Shown here in pieces: positions 18,616 through 27,797 of a stretch of 64,000 nt of DNA. Both the position numbers and the translations under genes were made by a program. Positions within the stretch are counted from its first letter, which is position 1; each line of letters begins with the position of its first letter. A model generated the notes under the pieces. The model was not told the origin of the DNA and made no database searches. It saw only the letters and a program-made list of their open reading frames with translations. The stretch is from Levilactobacillus namurensis (GTDB lineage: Bacteria > Bacillota > Bacilli > Lactobacillales > Lactobacillaceae). Where the stretch lies: positions 558,001 through 622,000 of the forward strand of contig NZ_CP134159.1 in NCBI RefSeq assembly GCF_032197885.1. Reading direction: 5' to 3'.

Positions 18616-20804
18616 ATGATGCATAAGTTTGTTTATGCACTATTTATAGGATTAGCAACGATTCTATTTGGGGTCACCCTGACTGCTCCGGTGACGACAC
18701 ACGCGGCGGAGATTCAGGTTGCTGGGTTGAAGCTGCCGATGCCATTATCAAGGATGAAAATGGGCAGGTCGTCACGAATAGTACATCGTTTGATAAGTAC
18801 CAAGATTACACGGTTAATTATAATTGGTCGATTCCTAACGGCGTCAAAGTCGCGGGGAACACCTCCACTGTGACGGTCCCATCCGGCTTGGAACCAAGTT
18901 CGGATATCGCGTTTGACATCAAGGATGCCAACGGCGTCACGGTCGGGACCTTCGCCATTAAGGCGGGGTCGTCGACGGGGACCATCACGTATAATCAAGC
19001 CGCGGATAGTGCGTCTAACCGGACGGGGTCGTTATCCTTCCACGCGAAGGGGACTAGTGATAACAACAATACCGGAAGCGGTTGGACCATCAATAAGATC
19101 GGATGGATTTCCGGTCAAGACAGTAAGGGGACGCCCACGCAGTTAACTTGGAACGTGGCGTTTAACTCTAAGAGTGCGGCGATTGGGAACGCCACAATCA
19201 CCGATACCTTAGGGCCCAACCAAACGTTTATTCCGGATAGCGTGTACGCCGCAACCGGTGATTATGACGCCAACGGGAACTTCATTCCGGATGGTGGCAC
19301 GATCGCACCAACGGTCAGAGTTAATGGGTCGACCATCACCTTTAGCTTTACGAATGTGAATAAAGCGGTCGACATGTACTACAAGACCACGCCACAACTG
19401 GTCAATAATGATGGTAAGTGGACCAACACCGCGACCTCGTCGAACGGTGGTACGGTCAGTGCGACTTTCTCTTGGGGCGGTAGTGGTACTGGCAGTGGTA
19501 GCGCGTTAGGCACCGCTGTGTTGAACAAGACGGCGCCGGACGGTACCAAGTTGGCCGGTGCGGTCTACAAGTTAGTCGACAGTACGGGCGACGTGATCAT
19601 TCCGGAACTGACCACCAATGAAAATGGTCAGATTACCATAAATGATCTCAATCCGGGAACTTACTCTTTGGTTGAAGTCGCGGCACCAGCGGGCTACATG
19701 GTCAACACGATGCCCCACGACTTCACCATTGTGGCTGGCGATACCACGCCAGTGACGGTGAGTGCTGTGGATGACAAGGATACCGACTTAGGTGGCGGCG
19801 GGAGCTTAGACCAAGGTTCCGTGACCGTTACCAAGACGGGCGCTAACGGTGTGGCTTTGCCGGGAGCGGTCTTCGAGTTGAAGGACGCTACGGGCACGGT
19901 CATCAAGGACGGCTTGACCACGGATAACGAGGGTCACCTGTATATTCCGGGTCTGGCCGCTGGCACCTACACGTTAGTGGAAACGCAAGCGCCAGAAGGC
20001 TATGAATTGAACCCAACGCCAACTGAGTTTACGATTCCGACAACGGGCGGGAACCAAAACGTCACCGTGACGGATCAGCCAACGTCAACGGCACCAGGAA
20101 CCACGACGCCAACGACGCCAGAAGAACCTGGGACTACGACGCCAACGACGCCAGAAGAACCTGGGACTACCACGCCGGAGCAACCGGGAACCACCACGCC
20201 AACTGAACCAACGAACCCGGCTACACCAGAAGAACCAGGGACCACGACGCCAACGAATCCGGTAACGCCGGAGGAACCTGGGACCACTGCACCAGGGACC
20301 ACCACGCCGACGAATCCAGTAACGCCGGAGCAGCCAGGAACCACGACGCCAACGAATCCAGCAGCGCCTGAAGAACCAGGAACCACGGTACCAACGACGC
20401 CTGTAACGCCTGGAGAACCGGGGACCACGGCTCCAACGACACCGGTTACGCCAAGTCAACCAGGAACGACGCCGACCGCACCGGTTGCGCCAACCACGCC
20501 AACGGTACCTGGGACCACGCCGGAGACGCCAACGACGCCTAGTGCACCGGGAACTACCACGCCAACCGTGCCTGGGACCACGCCGAATACGCCAGGGATG
20601 GCGCCATCCGGTCAAGGTAGTGCGGACAATGGTACGGGAAGTGCTACAGCTCCCGCAACGTCTGGTCAAGGGACGACGACCCCCGCAACAACGGATCGGT
20701 TGCCCCAGACGAGTGATCAGCCGGCCCCAATTGCAGTTGTGATTGGCCTGTTGATGCTGGTTGGATTAGGCGGATTTGCCTGGTTCCGCAAGACTGAGAA
20801 GTAA
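18616..20804 (+). pseudogene. LPxTG adhesin with CnaB domains, broken by a -1 frameshift near 18726
   Basis: The signal peptide and first residues (…THAAEIQVAG) are in one frame. After about 18726 the homologous sequence (EAADAIIKDENG… onward) runs in the frame shifted by one, open to 20804. Adding one base in the GGG at about 18722-18724 restores a 729-aa protein aligned with the neighbour at 16293. Beyond the head are two CnaB/SpaA-type domains (about 19509-19775 and 19815-20075), a Thr/Pro/Glu/Gly repeat stalk (about 20095-20620), and the sorting signal LPQTSD with membrane helix and basic tail. As written, only a short secreted peptide or an internally started head would be made. It may be a true mutation, phase variation or a sequencing error. 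Confidence 0.85.
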
Positions 20805-20806
20805 AT

Positions 20807-20841
20807 GAAAACGCTTGACTGGCAACGGTCGAGCGTTTTTT
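20807..20841 (+). terminator. Terminator after the second LPxTG gene
   Basis: AACGCTTGAC pairs with GTCGAGCGTT, followed by TTTT. Confidence 0.9.
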
Positions 20842-20946
20842 GCTGTCTGAGTGACCGAACATTGTGAAAAATGTGAATATAGCTGAAATTTTTAGGGAGA
20901 TGGTGTAGAATAACAAGGTATTCTACGAAAGAAAGAGGTCTAAGGA

Positions 20947-21639
20947 ATGGCAAAATTAGTACTGATTCGCCACGGCCAAAGTGAATGGAACCTTTCAAAC
21001 CAATTCACTGGCTGGGTTGACGTTGACTTGAGTGAAAAGGGTGTTGAAGAAGCAAAGGCTGCTGGTAAGAAGATCAAGGAAGCCGGCTTGGAATTCGACT
21101 ACGCTTACACTTCAGTCCTGAAGCGGGCTATCAAGACGTTACACTACGTTTTGGAAGAATCCGATCAACTTTGGATTCCAGAAGTTAAGACGTGGCGTTT
21201 GAACGAACGGCACTATGGCGCATTACAAGGCTTAAACAAGAAGGAAACCGCTGAAAAGTATGGGGACGACCAAGTTCACATCTGGCGGCGTTCTTACGAT
21301 GTTTTGCCACCACTTCTGAGTGCTGATGACGAAGGTTCCGCTGTGAACGACCGTCGTTACGCTGACTTGGATCCAAACATCGTCCCTGGTGGGGAAAACT
21401 TGAAGGTCACTCTGGAACGGGTTATGCCTTTCTGGGAAGACCAAATCGCACCTAAGTTACTGGATGGCAAGAACGTTGTGATTGCGGCCCACGGTAACTC
21501 CTTACGTGCTTTAAGCAAGTACATCGAACGGATCTCTGATGACGACATCATGAATCTGGAAATGGCTACTGGTGAACCAGTGGTTTACGACTTCGATGAC
21601 AAGTTAAACATGACGAACAAGACTAAGTTGGGTAAGTAA
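20947..21639 (+). CDS. gpmA: 2,3-bisphosphoglycerate-dependent phosphoglycerate mutase
   Basis: 230 aa. It interconverts 3- and 2-phosphoglycerate in glycolysis through a phosphohistidine. The N-terminal RHGQSEWN carries the phosphorylated His9, NERHYG contains the conserved acid/base region, and [10 protein letters not shown] holds the second active-site His. The length is standard. TAGAAT at 20906 is a likely -10 box and AAGGA precedes the ATG. Codon use is that of a highly expressed gene. The last ~215 bp and the terminator recur at 24872-25136, closing an accessory segment. Confidence 0.97.
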   Translation: MAKLVLIRHGQSEWNLSNQFTGWVDVDLSEKGVEEAKAAGKKIKEAGLEFDYAYTSVLKRAIKTLHYVLEESDQLWIPEVKTWRLNERHYGALQGLNKKETAEKYGDDQVHIWRRSYDVLPPLLSADDEGSAVNDRRYADLDPNIVPGGENLKVTLERVMPFWEDQIAPKLLDGKNVVIAAHGNSLRALSKYIERISDDDIMNLEMATGEPVVYDFDDKLNMTNKTKLGK

Positions 21640-21689
21640 TTGCCTGACTGGTTGTGGCCGACCTGGCTTGCTGGGTCGGCTTTTTTTGT
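21424..21689 (+). repeat. Direct repeat copy 1: gpmA 3' end with terminator
   Basis: This stretch recurs at 24872-25136 with scattered differences in its first half and near-perfect identity from about 21570 to the terminator. It forms the left edge of the accessory segment 21690-24871. Confidence 0.85.
21656..21687 (+). terminator. Terminator of gpmA
   Basis: GCCGACC pairs with GGGTCGGC, followed by seven T. Confidence 0.92.
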
Positions 21690-21801
21690 GGGGAAATGAC
21701 ACCAGTGGACAATAATTGATCACTTCTTGTCGTTGGATTTGAGTTGTTTGGAACTATTCGAAGGAGGGCTTTTTTCGTCATACTTAAAGTGAAAATTTAG
21801 A

Positions 21802-21839
21802 AAATATTGGAGAGGTATAATCCTCTCTGATATTTTTTT
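21802..21839 (+). terminator. Orphan terminator in the accessory segment
   Basis: AATATTGGAGAGG pairs with CCTCTCTGATATT around TATAAT, followed by a T-run. No gene ends just upstream, so it probably marks the end of a lost gene. The rest of 21690-21970 is AT-rich and shows nothing else except the GGGGGGG ribosome-binding-like run before 21971. Confidence 0.7.
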
Positions 21840-21970
21840 GTATTATTATTTGAAATATATGGATATGACATAACTATGAAATAGTTGGGGGAACCTATGT
21901 TTGCTTAATGCCTTTTTATGCTAAAATAAGACATGAAGTATCTATTATCTAGTATAGGGGGGGCGGTTTA

Positions 21971-23095
21971 ATGACCAGACTTTTGATTACTGAGAGTGAC
22001 GGAAATATTTTACGAGCGAGTAATTTTCTGAGAAATTCTGAAGAGTTGCAGGATATTTACACGCTTATTATTAACAACAAACGTGTAGCCGACGATATAA
22101 CAATTACATCCGAGCAGAGACATAAGATTCAAGTAAGACTCAACGAATGGATAAGAATATCATTAGGTGAGTGGCGTATTGATTATACACGATCTCCTCA
22201 TGAATTAACTCAGGATGATAGAAAAAAAGAGTCATTTCGATGCGAATTCTGTGGTAAAAAATTATCAGCAATTTTGTACTATGTTGTTAATCAAGAAAAC
22301 GAAAAAATTATTACTGTAGGATCGGAGTGTGTTAAAAAATTAGAAAATCCAGAGTTTATGGGAAGTGCACACTTTAACAAGACGGCAGGGGAACTAAATA
22401 GGTATGAACGGCTGGTTAAGTCTCATCCTGAAGCAGATATGGTTATTAGAAACGGAAGTAAGTGGGCGGAGGAAAGACAATTTGTTATTCCTCGACGATT
22501 AAGTAATAGGTTTACTATGGCATACAAAAATAGTAAACGAGCCATTAGCCGTTATACACATACAGGTAGTTATACTGGAAAAGCAGCAGAATTGTCACAA
22601 TGGTTAGCGAAGTACCGGAAATCTCAAAAAAGAATTAATGAGTTTGAGAGTATGGCTAATGTGCATCCAGAATTTTATTTGAGTCGTGACACTATTCGGA
22701 ATGAAGAAAGATTAGATTTACAAAACACTAAAGAGATCATTAGTGCGGTTATGAATGACGGGGGTATTCTGCAGACAAATGTTGCCAGCCAAATACAGAA
22801 TTTTTCTTATTTGAGATTAGTAGCGAAAGTTTATTCTGAGAATCCTGAGTTAGGTATGTTTCATATTATGGCCAATGATAACGGAAGCTTCTATTTGACT
22901 TTTGAGCTTGGTGAGAATAGGTATGGGTTTTATTCCCCATCGGCTACTATAATCGAAAATCTTGGGTTTCCAGAACTGAATAAAAATATACCGACTGTCA
23001 AGGAACTAACACATAACATAGGAAATTTATTATCTCCAGATTCTGATACTATTGTTCTTTTATCTAGTATTGCTGAGAAATTAGTGAGAGCGTAA
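21971..23095 (+). CDS. Unknown protein with a treble-clef-like Cys motif, possibly truncated by IS insertion
   Basis: 374 aa, clearly more AT-rich than its surroundings, which suggests transfer. CEFCG (Cys91, Cys94) and VGSEC (Cys120), with strands between, resemble a small zinc-binding treble-clef knuckle; only three Cys are seen, so the fourth ligand is unclear. The rest is not recognised. The stop lies only 3 bp before the end of the IS256-family element. The DNA on the other side of the IS (from 24425) reads on in an open frame with a similar start (ATKLVEK against AEKLVRA), so the natural C-terminus may have been longer. Function unknown; an accessory or phage-related role is possible. 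Confidence 0.6.
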   Translation: MTRLLITESDGNILRASNFLRNSEELQDIYTLIINNKRVADDITITSEQRHKIQVRLNEWIRISLGEWRIDYTRSPHELTQDDRKKESFRCEFCGKKLSAILYYVVNQENEKIITVGSECVKKLENPEFMGSAHFNKTAGELNRYERLVKSHPEADMVIRNGSKWAEERQFVIPRRLSNRFTMAYKNSKRAISRYTHTGSYTGKAAELSQWLAKYRKSQKRINEFESMANVHPEFYLSRDTIRNEERLDLQNTKEIISAVMNDGGILQTNVASQIQNFSYLRLVAKVYSENPELGMFHIMANDNGSFYLTFELGENRYGFYSPSATIIENLGFPELNKNIPTVKELTHNIGNLLSPDSDTIVLLSSIAEKLVRA

Positions 23096-23098
23096 AAT

Positions 23099-24424
23099 AT
23101 CTTGTGTAAATGCATAAAAGATTTCTGAATTGTATAGAAATAGGGAATGCCTTCCCTTATGATATTTAGTAACCACAGAAAACATCACAGGAGGCATTCC
23201 CCATGAATGAACTTACCACAGAAATTATCGCTGCACTAGCCCAAAAGCAAGATTTGGACGAAGTTTTTCGTCACCACCTCGAAATTGCGATTAACCAGCT
23301 GCTTCAAACCGAATTGGCAGAGTTTTTGGGTTACGAACGCTACTCATACGCTGGGATTAACACTGGTAATAACCGCAACGGCAGTTATGAGCGCTCGTTT
23401 GATACGAAGTACGGCCAACTTAGCTTAACCATTCCTCGAGATCGCAATGGCCGGTTTGAAAATCATACCTTGCCAGCCTACGGTCGGCACAGTGATAATT
23501 TAGAAACAACGGTCATTCAGTTGGATACCAAGGGAATTACCACTGCTGAAATTGCCGAACTCATTGAGAAAATGTACGGTGCTCACTACTCCAAAGCCAC
23601 GGTTTCCAACATGACTAAAGCCGTCAATGAACAGGTTCAAGCTTTCCAGCAACGGCGACTGGCTTCACAATATGCGGCCATCTTCTTAGATGCCACTTAC
23701 TTGCCGTTAAAGCGGGATACCGTTCAAAAAGAAGCCGTTCATATTGCGATTGGCATTCGTCCAGATGGTACGAAAGAAGTGCTGAACTACCAAGTGGCGC
23801 CAACGGAATCGACTGGAATCTGGACTGAACTGCTGGGAACCCTGATTAAGCAAGGTGTCAAAGATGTGCTGTTGTTTGTGGCCGATGGTTTAGTTGGTTT
23901 GGATGAAGGCTTAAATCGGCATTTTCCCAAAGCTAAACGACAACGTTGCCTGGTTCATGTTGGGCGTAATTTGATGAACAAAGTTCGTGTGAAAGACCGC
24001 AAGGCCGTGATCAGTGACTTTAAACAAGTTCATCGGGCCGCCAACCGTGAAGCAGCCGAACTGAAACTGAATGAGTTCGCCAACAACTGGCATCAGACCT
24101 ATCCCAAATTAATCAAAGATCTGCTTAAAATGCCGAATTTACTCACTTTCATGGACTTTCCACCAGCTATCCGGCAATCACTATACTCCACTAACCTGAT
24201 TGAGAACTTTAATAAGCATCTCAAGCGCACCACCCACCACAAAGAACAATTTCCAACGGAAGATTCACTGGATCGCTTCCTGGTTTCTCAGTTTAATGTT
24301 TATAACGAGAAGTCTCTGAAGCGGATCCACCGAGGGTTCAAAGGACTACAGGACACCTTGGAAGCATCATTTATTTAAGTTAGATACATATTATATGTAC
24401 GAAGGCATTTCATTTACACAAGAT
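23099..24424 (+). mobile_element. IS256-family insertion sequence
   Basis: 1326 bp with terminal inverted repeats ATCTTGTGTAAATG at 23099-23112 and its exact reverse complement at 24411-24424. One transposase gene fills it. The 8 bp outside each end (CGTAAAAT and TCTTGACG) differ, so the usual 8-9 bp target duplication is absent. That points to a later rearrangement or to recombination between IS copies. Confidence 0.9.
23203..24378 (+). CDS. IS256-family transposase
   Basis: 391 aa, full length for the family. The DDE triad is visible as Asp163 (FLDATYL), Asp228 (VADGL) and Glu333 (TNLIEN), with the family C-x2-H motif at 249-252. GGAGGCATTCCCC precedes the ATG. No internal stop or frameshift is seen, so it is probably active. 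Confidence 0.95.
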   Translation: MNELTTEIIAALAQKQDLDEVFRHHLEIAINQLLQTELAEFLGYERYSYAGINTGNNRNGSYERSFDTKYGQLSLTIPRDRNGRFENHTLPAYGRHSDNLETTVIQLDTKGITTAEIAELIEKMYGAHYSKATVSNMTKAVNEQVQAFQQRRLASQYAAIFLDATYLPLKRDTVQKEAVHIAIGIRPDGTKEVLNYQVAPTESTGIWTELLGTLIKQGVKDVLLFVADGLVGLDEGLNRHFPKAKRQRCLVHVGRNLMNKVRVKDRKAVISDFKQVHRAANREAAELKLNEFANNWHQTYPKLIKDLLKMPNLLTFMDFPPAIRQSLYSTNLIENFNKHLKRTTHHKEQFPTEDSLDRFLVSQFNVYNEKSLKRIHRGFKGLQDTLEASFI

Positions 24425-24758
24425 TCTTGACGCTACCAAATTAGTCGAAAAATATAGTAAAAAAAGAAGGTTTCAATTAACTGAGAAAGTGGTTTGGGGT
24501 CATAAGGATAATGTTAAACGTAGCGCTTGGTTTAATGAAAACTATAGTCATAAGCTGTACTTTTCTGATGATTTAGGTAGGGTGTATCAGCCAAGCAAGA
24601 CGGGACTAGTCTCATTAGCCCAAAATTATATTTTTGAAATCTATAATGGTTCTGAAGTTATGACCAATATGGAAAACGTATTTGGACAATCAGTTAGCGT
24701 ACAGGATTTGTGTAAGAATATTCAAACATCCTATGATGTCTTTGAAACTTTCAACTGA
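24425..24758 (+). pseudogene. 3' fragment of an accessory gene cut by the IS
   Basis: An open frame without a credible start runs out of the IS right end (ILDATKLVEKYSKK…) to the stop at 24756-24758, about 110 codons. Its composition matches the AT-rich gene at 21971, so it is most likely the C-terminal part of that gene or of a close homologue. It contains no recognised motif. Confidence 0.55.
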
Positions 24759-24871
24759 CTTTTAATGGTATCAAGAAATATTTAGTGAATTGTCTTGTCA
24801 CCAGAATGACCCGAACACATTAGCGTAACCTTTGGTGTTGATGGCTTTATATGGCTTCATACTGCCGTTAA

Positions 24872-25136
24872 CGTGCCTTTCTGGGAAGACCAAATCGCAC
24901 CTAAGTTACTGGATGGCAAGAGCGTTGTGATTGCTGCCCACGGTAACTCCTTACGTGCATTGAGCAAGTACATCGAACGGATCTCTGATGATGACATCAT
25001 GAATCTGGGAATGGCCACCGGTGAACCAGTGGTTTACGACTTCGATGACAAGTTAAACATGACGAACAAGACTAAGTTGGGTAAGTAATTGCCTGACTGG
25101 TTGTGGCCGACCTGGCTTGCTAGGTCGGTTTTTTGT
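24872..25136 (+). pseudogene. gpmA: Duplicated 3' end of gpmA with its terminator
   Basis: About 215 bp of coding sequence equals the last 72 codons of gpmA (AsnVal to SerVal and GluMet to GlyMet changes plus silent ones), followed by the same terminator at about 25105-25136. It has no start or N-terminal half, so it cannot encode an active mutase. It closes the accessory segment on the right and may be an attachment-site-like remnant. Confidence 0.88.
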
Positions 25137-25144
25137 CAAAACGA

Positions 25145-25187
25145 CGTCCCGCCAGCATTGACGATTAAGGCCAATGCCGGTGGGACG
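25145..25187 (-). terminator. Terminator of the LRR surface protein
   Basis: 16-nt arms (25145-25160 and 25172-25187), almost fully complementary; on the minus strand they are followed by TCGTTTTG. Confidence 0.7.
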
Positions 25188-25193
25188 GTTTAG

Positions 25194-27479
25194 TTATTTC
25201 ATAATTTTAATGGTATGGCGATTGGCGGTCAGATAACCGCCCGCAACCACGTAACGCTTGGTACCGGTTTGGGTCATGCTGGTTTTCCGGGAGAAGTCAT
25301 AACCGGTGGTGGTTAAGACGGTCCCCTTAGGAAGGACCTTCCTTTTCTGCCGGAAGTTCAGGTCGCGGTACACCCCAGTTGCGCGTTTAAGTTGGATCCG
25401 TTGGGGTTGCTTTTGGCGTCCCGCGAAGACCAACTTACGGTTACCAGTGATGTAGTGGCCATTAGGTAAGACGTAGCGCGTGGTGAGGTTATGCGTCACA
25501 ATTTTTTTGACCTTTAGTACAGTTCCTTGCTTGAGGTGCTTAACACGCCCCGTCAAGTTGGCCTGCCGGTATTCGTTGATGCCTTTGGGGTTGATCACGG
25601 TTAGGGTTGCGTGTCGCTTCTGGTAGTACACCGCGCGGACGTAGCTGGTCTTGGCCGTGATGTAGCCAACCTTTCCAGCCGTTTTACTGTGATGGTTGAC
25701 GTCCTTGACCCGGTACCGCAAGGCGCCGTTGCGGCTTCGCGCGTAGTCTAAGACCACGAACATTGGGCGGTAGACTCGTGGTTTCTTCACGTACGCAGCA
25801 ATTCTGGCGGACTTTTTAAAGGTCGCCTGGCGGTACAGGTAGATGGGCTTGCGGGCGTAAACGGCCGCTCGTTCACCAGCCAGCAGTCCGTTCCCCGACT
25901 CAGAAGGTTCAAGGACGGTCGGACGATTGGGCTCCTGTACTTCGGTGTTGTCGGTAGGATTGGTGGGCCCGGGGGTCCCGGTATCCCGCTTCGCCGTTAG
26001 ACTGGTTTTGATGACACTTGAGGCGAAGACCGGAGCGACGGGATCGGCCCGGTAGAGGTCAGCGAAATGGATGTTGAAGGAGATGGTCGTTCCCGCCGGA
26101 ATTTGACGGGTATCGATCGTGAACCGGTAGTTATTCGCCCCATCGCGAACCAATTTGATCAGGTCCGCTAGGTTATGCGTCCGCCCGTCTTTACCGGTAA
26201 AGGTGACGTTGCGACCATTATCGGAAGAGTCGTCACGCAGCACATTTGGTGGGGTGACGTTCCAATAGAATCCCGGCTGGGAAGTGGCGTCCGTGAAGTG
26301 CGGCAGGGGTGCGCGGTAGGTCGTCGCGAGGTGGGTGACGGCATCCAGCTGGTGGACGTATTTACCGGCATCGAGCGTCCCTAACCACTGGTCGGATAGC
26401 TTGAGACTAGCGGTCGTACCGGACCGGGTCCACTGTTTCGACGCGTCAAAGGTTTGATTCCGTGACGTATACCGGTGTCCAGCGAGGTTGAGGCTGGACG
26501 TGAGTTGGTTTTGCGACGTGTCGATTTGGATGGGGAGGTTATTAAATGAGCGGATGTTCGACCACGCCAGCGGCACGGGACCGCTGAGGCGATTGTTGGC
26601 GATGCTTAAAAGATAAATCGCGTTGTGGCCCCACTCACTCGGGAGCGTTCCGGTGAGTTGGTTGTTTTGCGCCACAAAGTTATACATCCGGGACCAGGTC
26701 TTAGGCAGGGGGCCCGTCAATTGGTTATTGGGCGCCACGAAACTGAGCATGTTCCGCCACTCGGCATCCGGAATCGTTCCCGTAACGCGGTTATTGGTGA
26801 GGGTTAAGTCTTGCATGGGTGCGGATGATAGGCTGTTAAGGGAGCCGGATAAGTTGTTATTGACCGCCGTGAGCGCTACTAAGTTCGGCCAATTCGCGTG
26901 ATCGAGGGAGCCATCCATTTCACCTTTCTGATTAGACAGCTCAACGTATTTCAAGCTGGAAAGTTGCTTGATGGGGGTGATATCCGTAATGGCTTCTTGG
27001 GGTAGCTGGATGATTTGCAGATGGGGTAAGTCCTTTAGGGGTGCTAAACTTGTGATTTGCCCATCGTTCGTTGAGCTCATGTGGTCGGTTTGGTTCAAGA
27101 ACGAAATGTACTTTAAATTTTTAGCGTACTGCAGGCCTTCTAAGCTGTCGATTTGGGGTGATGCACTATCCTTAGGAACGTAAATATTTTCTAGGTTTTC
27201 TAGATTTTCGGGAGTTAGTGGCTTGGTGGGGTCAATCGTATTTTTGAAGTTAAGTGGGCCATCCATGCCGTAAAAGGTGGTTTGTCCCGTTGCCAGTGGG
27301 GTTTCGCGAATTAACCGTGCTAGCTGCGGGTCTTGGATAACACCGTCTGCGGGTTCTGCGGCTTTAGCGACAATCGGGTTGGCGGACTGACTTTCCACGA
27401 AGTTAGGTTGAAGACCAGTGATGAGGCCAATACTGAGGGCTGCGGTGACCAAAAGGAGTCTGAGGTGTCGGTTAACCAT
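25194..27479 (-). CDS. Secreted leucine-rich-repeat protein with C-terminal DUF5776-like repeats
   Basis: 761 aa with AAGGGGG before the ATG at 27479. Signal peptide at 1-42; a leucine-rich-repeat solenoid at about 95-340 with units such as NNQLTGPLP; a beta-rich region to about 500; then two to three SH3-like modules of the DUF5776 type (about 545-761) rich in Lys, Arg and Tyr. No LPxTG motif is present, so the basic modules probably hold it on the wall by non-covalent binding. Such proteins are common in lactobacilli and are thought to mediate adhesion. Single gene, own promoter and terminator. Confidence 0.87.
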   Translation of the reverse strand: MVNRHLRLLLVTAALSIGLITGLQPNFVESQSANPIVAKAAEPADGVIQDPQLARLIRETPLATGQTTFYGMDGPLNFKNTIDPTKPLTPENLENLENIYVPKDSASPQIDSLEGLQYAKNLKYISFLNQTDHMSSTNDGQITSLAPLKDLPHLQIIQLPQEAITDITPIKQLSSLKYVELSNQKGEMDGSLDHANWPNLVALTAVNNNLSGSLNSLSSAPMQDLTLTNNRVTGTIPDAEWRNMLSFVAPNNQLTGPLPKTWSRMYNFVAQNNQLTGTLPSEWGHNAIYLLSIANNRLSGPVPLAWSNIRSFNNLPIQIDTSQNQLTSSLNLAGHRYTSRNQTFDASKQWTRSGTTASLKLSDQWLGTLDAGKYVHQLDAVTHLATTYRAPLPHFTDATSQPGFYWNVTPPNVLRDDSSDNGRNVTFTGKDGRTHNLADLIKLVRDGANNYRFTIDTRQIPAGTTISFNIHFADLYRADPVAPVFASSVIKTSLTAKRDTGTPGPTNPTDNTEVQEPNRPTVLEPSESGNGLLAGERAAVYARKPIYLYRQATFKKSARIAAYVKKPRVYRPMFVVLDYARSRNGALRYRVKDVNHHSKTAGKVGYITAKTSYVRAVYYQKRHATLTVINPKGINEYRQANLTGRVKHLKQGTVLKVKKIVTHNLTTRYVLPNGHYITGNRKLVFAGRQKQPQRIQLKRATGVYRDLNFRQKRKVLPKGTVLTTTGYDFSRKTSMTQTGTKRYVVAGGYLTANRHTIKIMK

Positions 27480-27518
27480 AATATAGTCCCCCTTAAAAGT
27501 TATCCGTTGTTAACTAGT

Positions 27519-27547
27519 ATTATATCAAAATGTGATTAAATTCACAA
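27519..27547 (-). promoter_or_regulatory. Promoter of the LRR surface protein gene
   Basis: On the minus strand TATAAT at 27524-27519 with TTGTGA 17 bp upstream (27547-27542). Confidence 0.65.
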
Positions 27548-27797
27548 TTAGTTCTGGAGGTGGCTTTCCATTCTGGGGTGTAACGTCGGTGACGATGTTG
27601 GGGATGGTTGATCAGAAAGTGGTTTTGACGTAAACCGAAAATTACGGTGTGGGTTGCTCGCCGGATAGCGTTTAACAGGAAAAATAGGGGGGCAACCAAA
27701 AGTAGCAAGGTCCGCAACTATGGATATATCGGGAAAGCTTGTGTTTTGACGCGGTTGTCGGTATCTTTAAAGCAACCAATGAAAGGGATGGTTATTG

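Noticed and set aside
18716-18735. Programmed -1 ribosomal frameshift in the second LPxTG gene
   Set aside because: No X-XXY-YYZ slippery heptamer and no strong downstream structure are present; a one-base indel near a GGG run is simpler.
20075-20669. Long minus-strand ORFs opposite the Thr/Pro stalk region
   Set aside because: They arise from the biased repeats of the coding strand (Trp/Arg- or Val/Pro/Gly-rich peptides) and have no start signals.
24489-24758. Independent 89-aa gene starting at a GTG
   Set aside because: There is no ribosome binding site and the frame is open back to the IS end, so it reads as a gene fragment.
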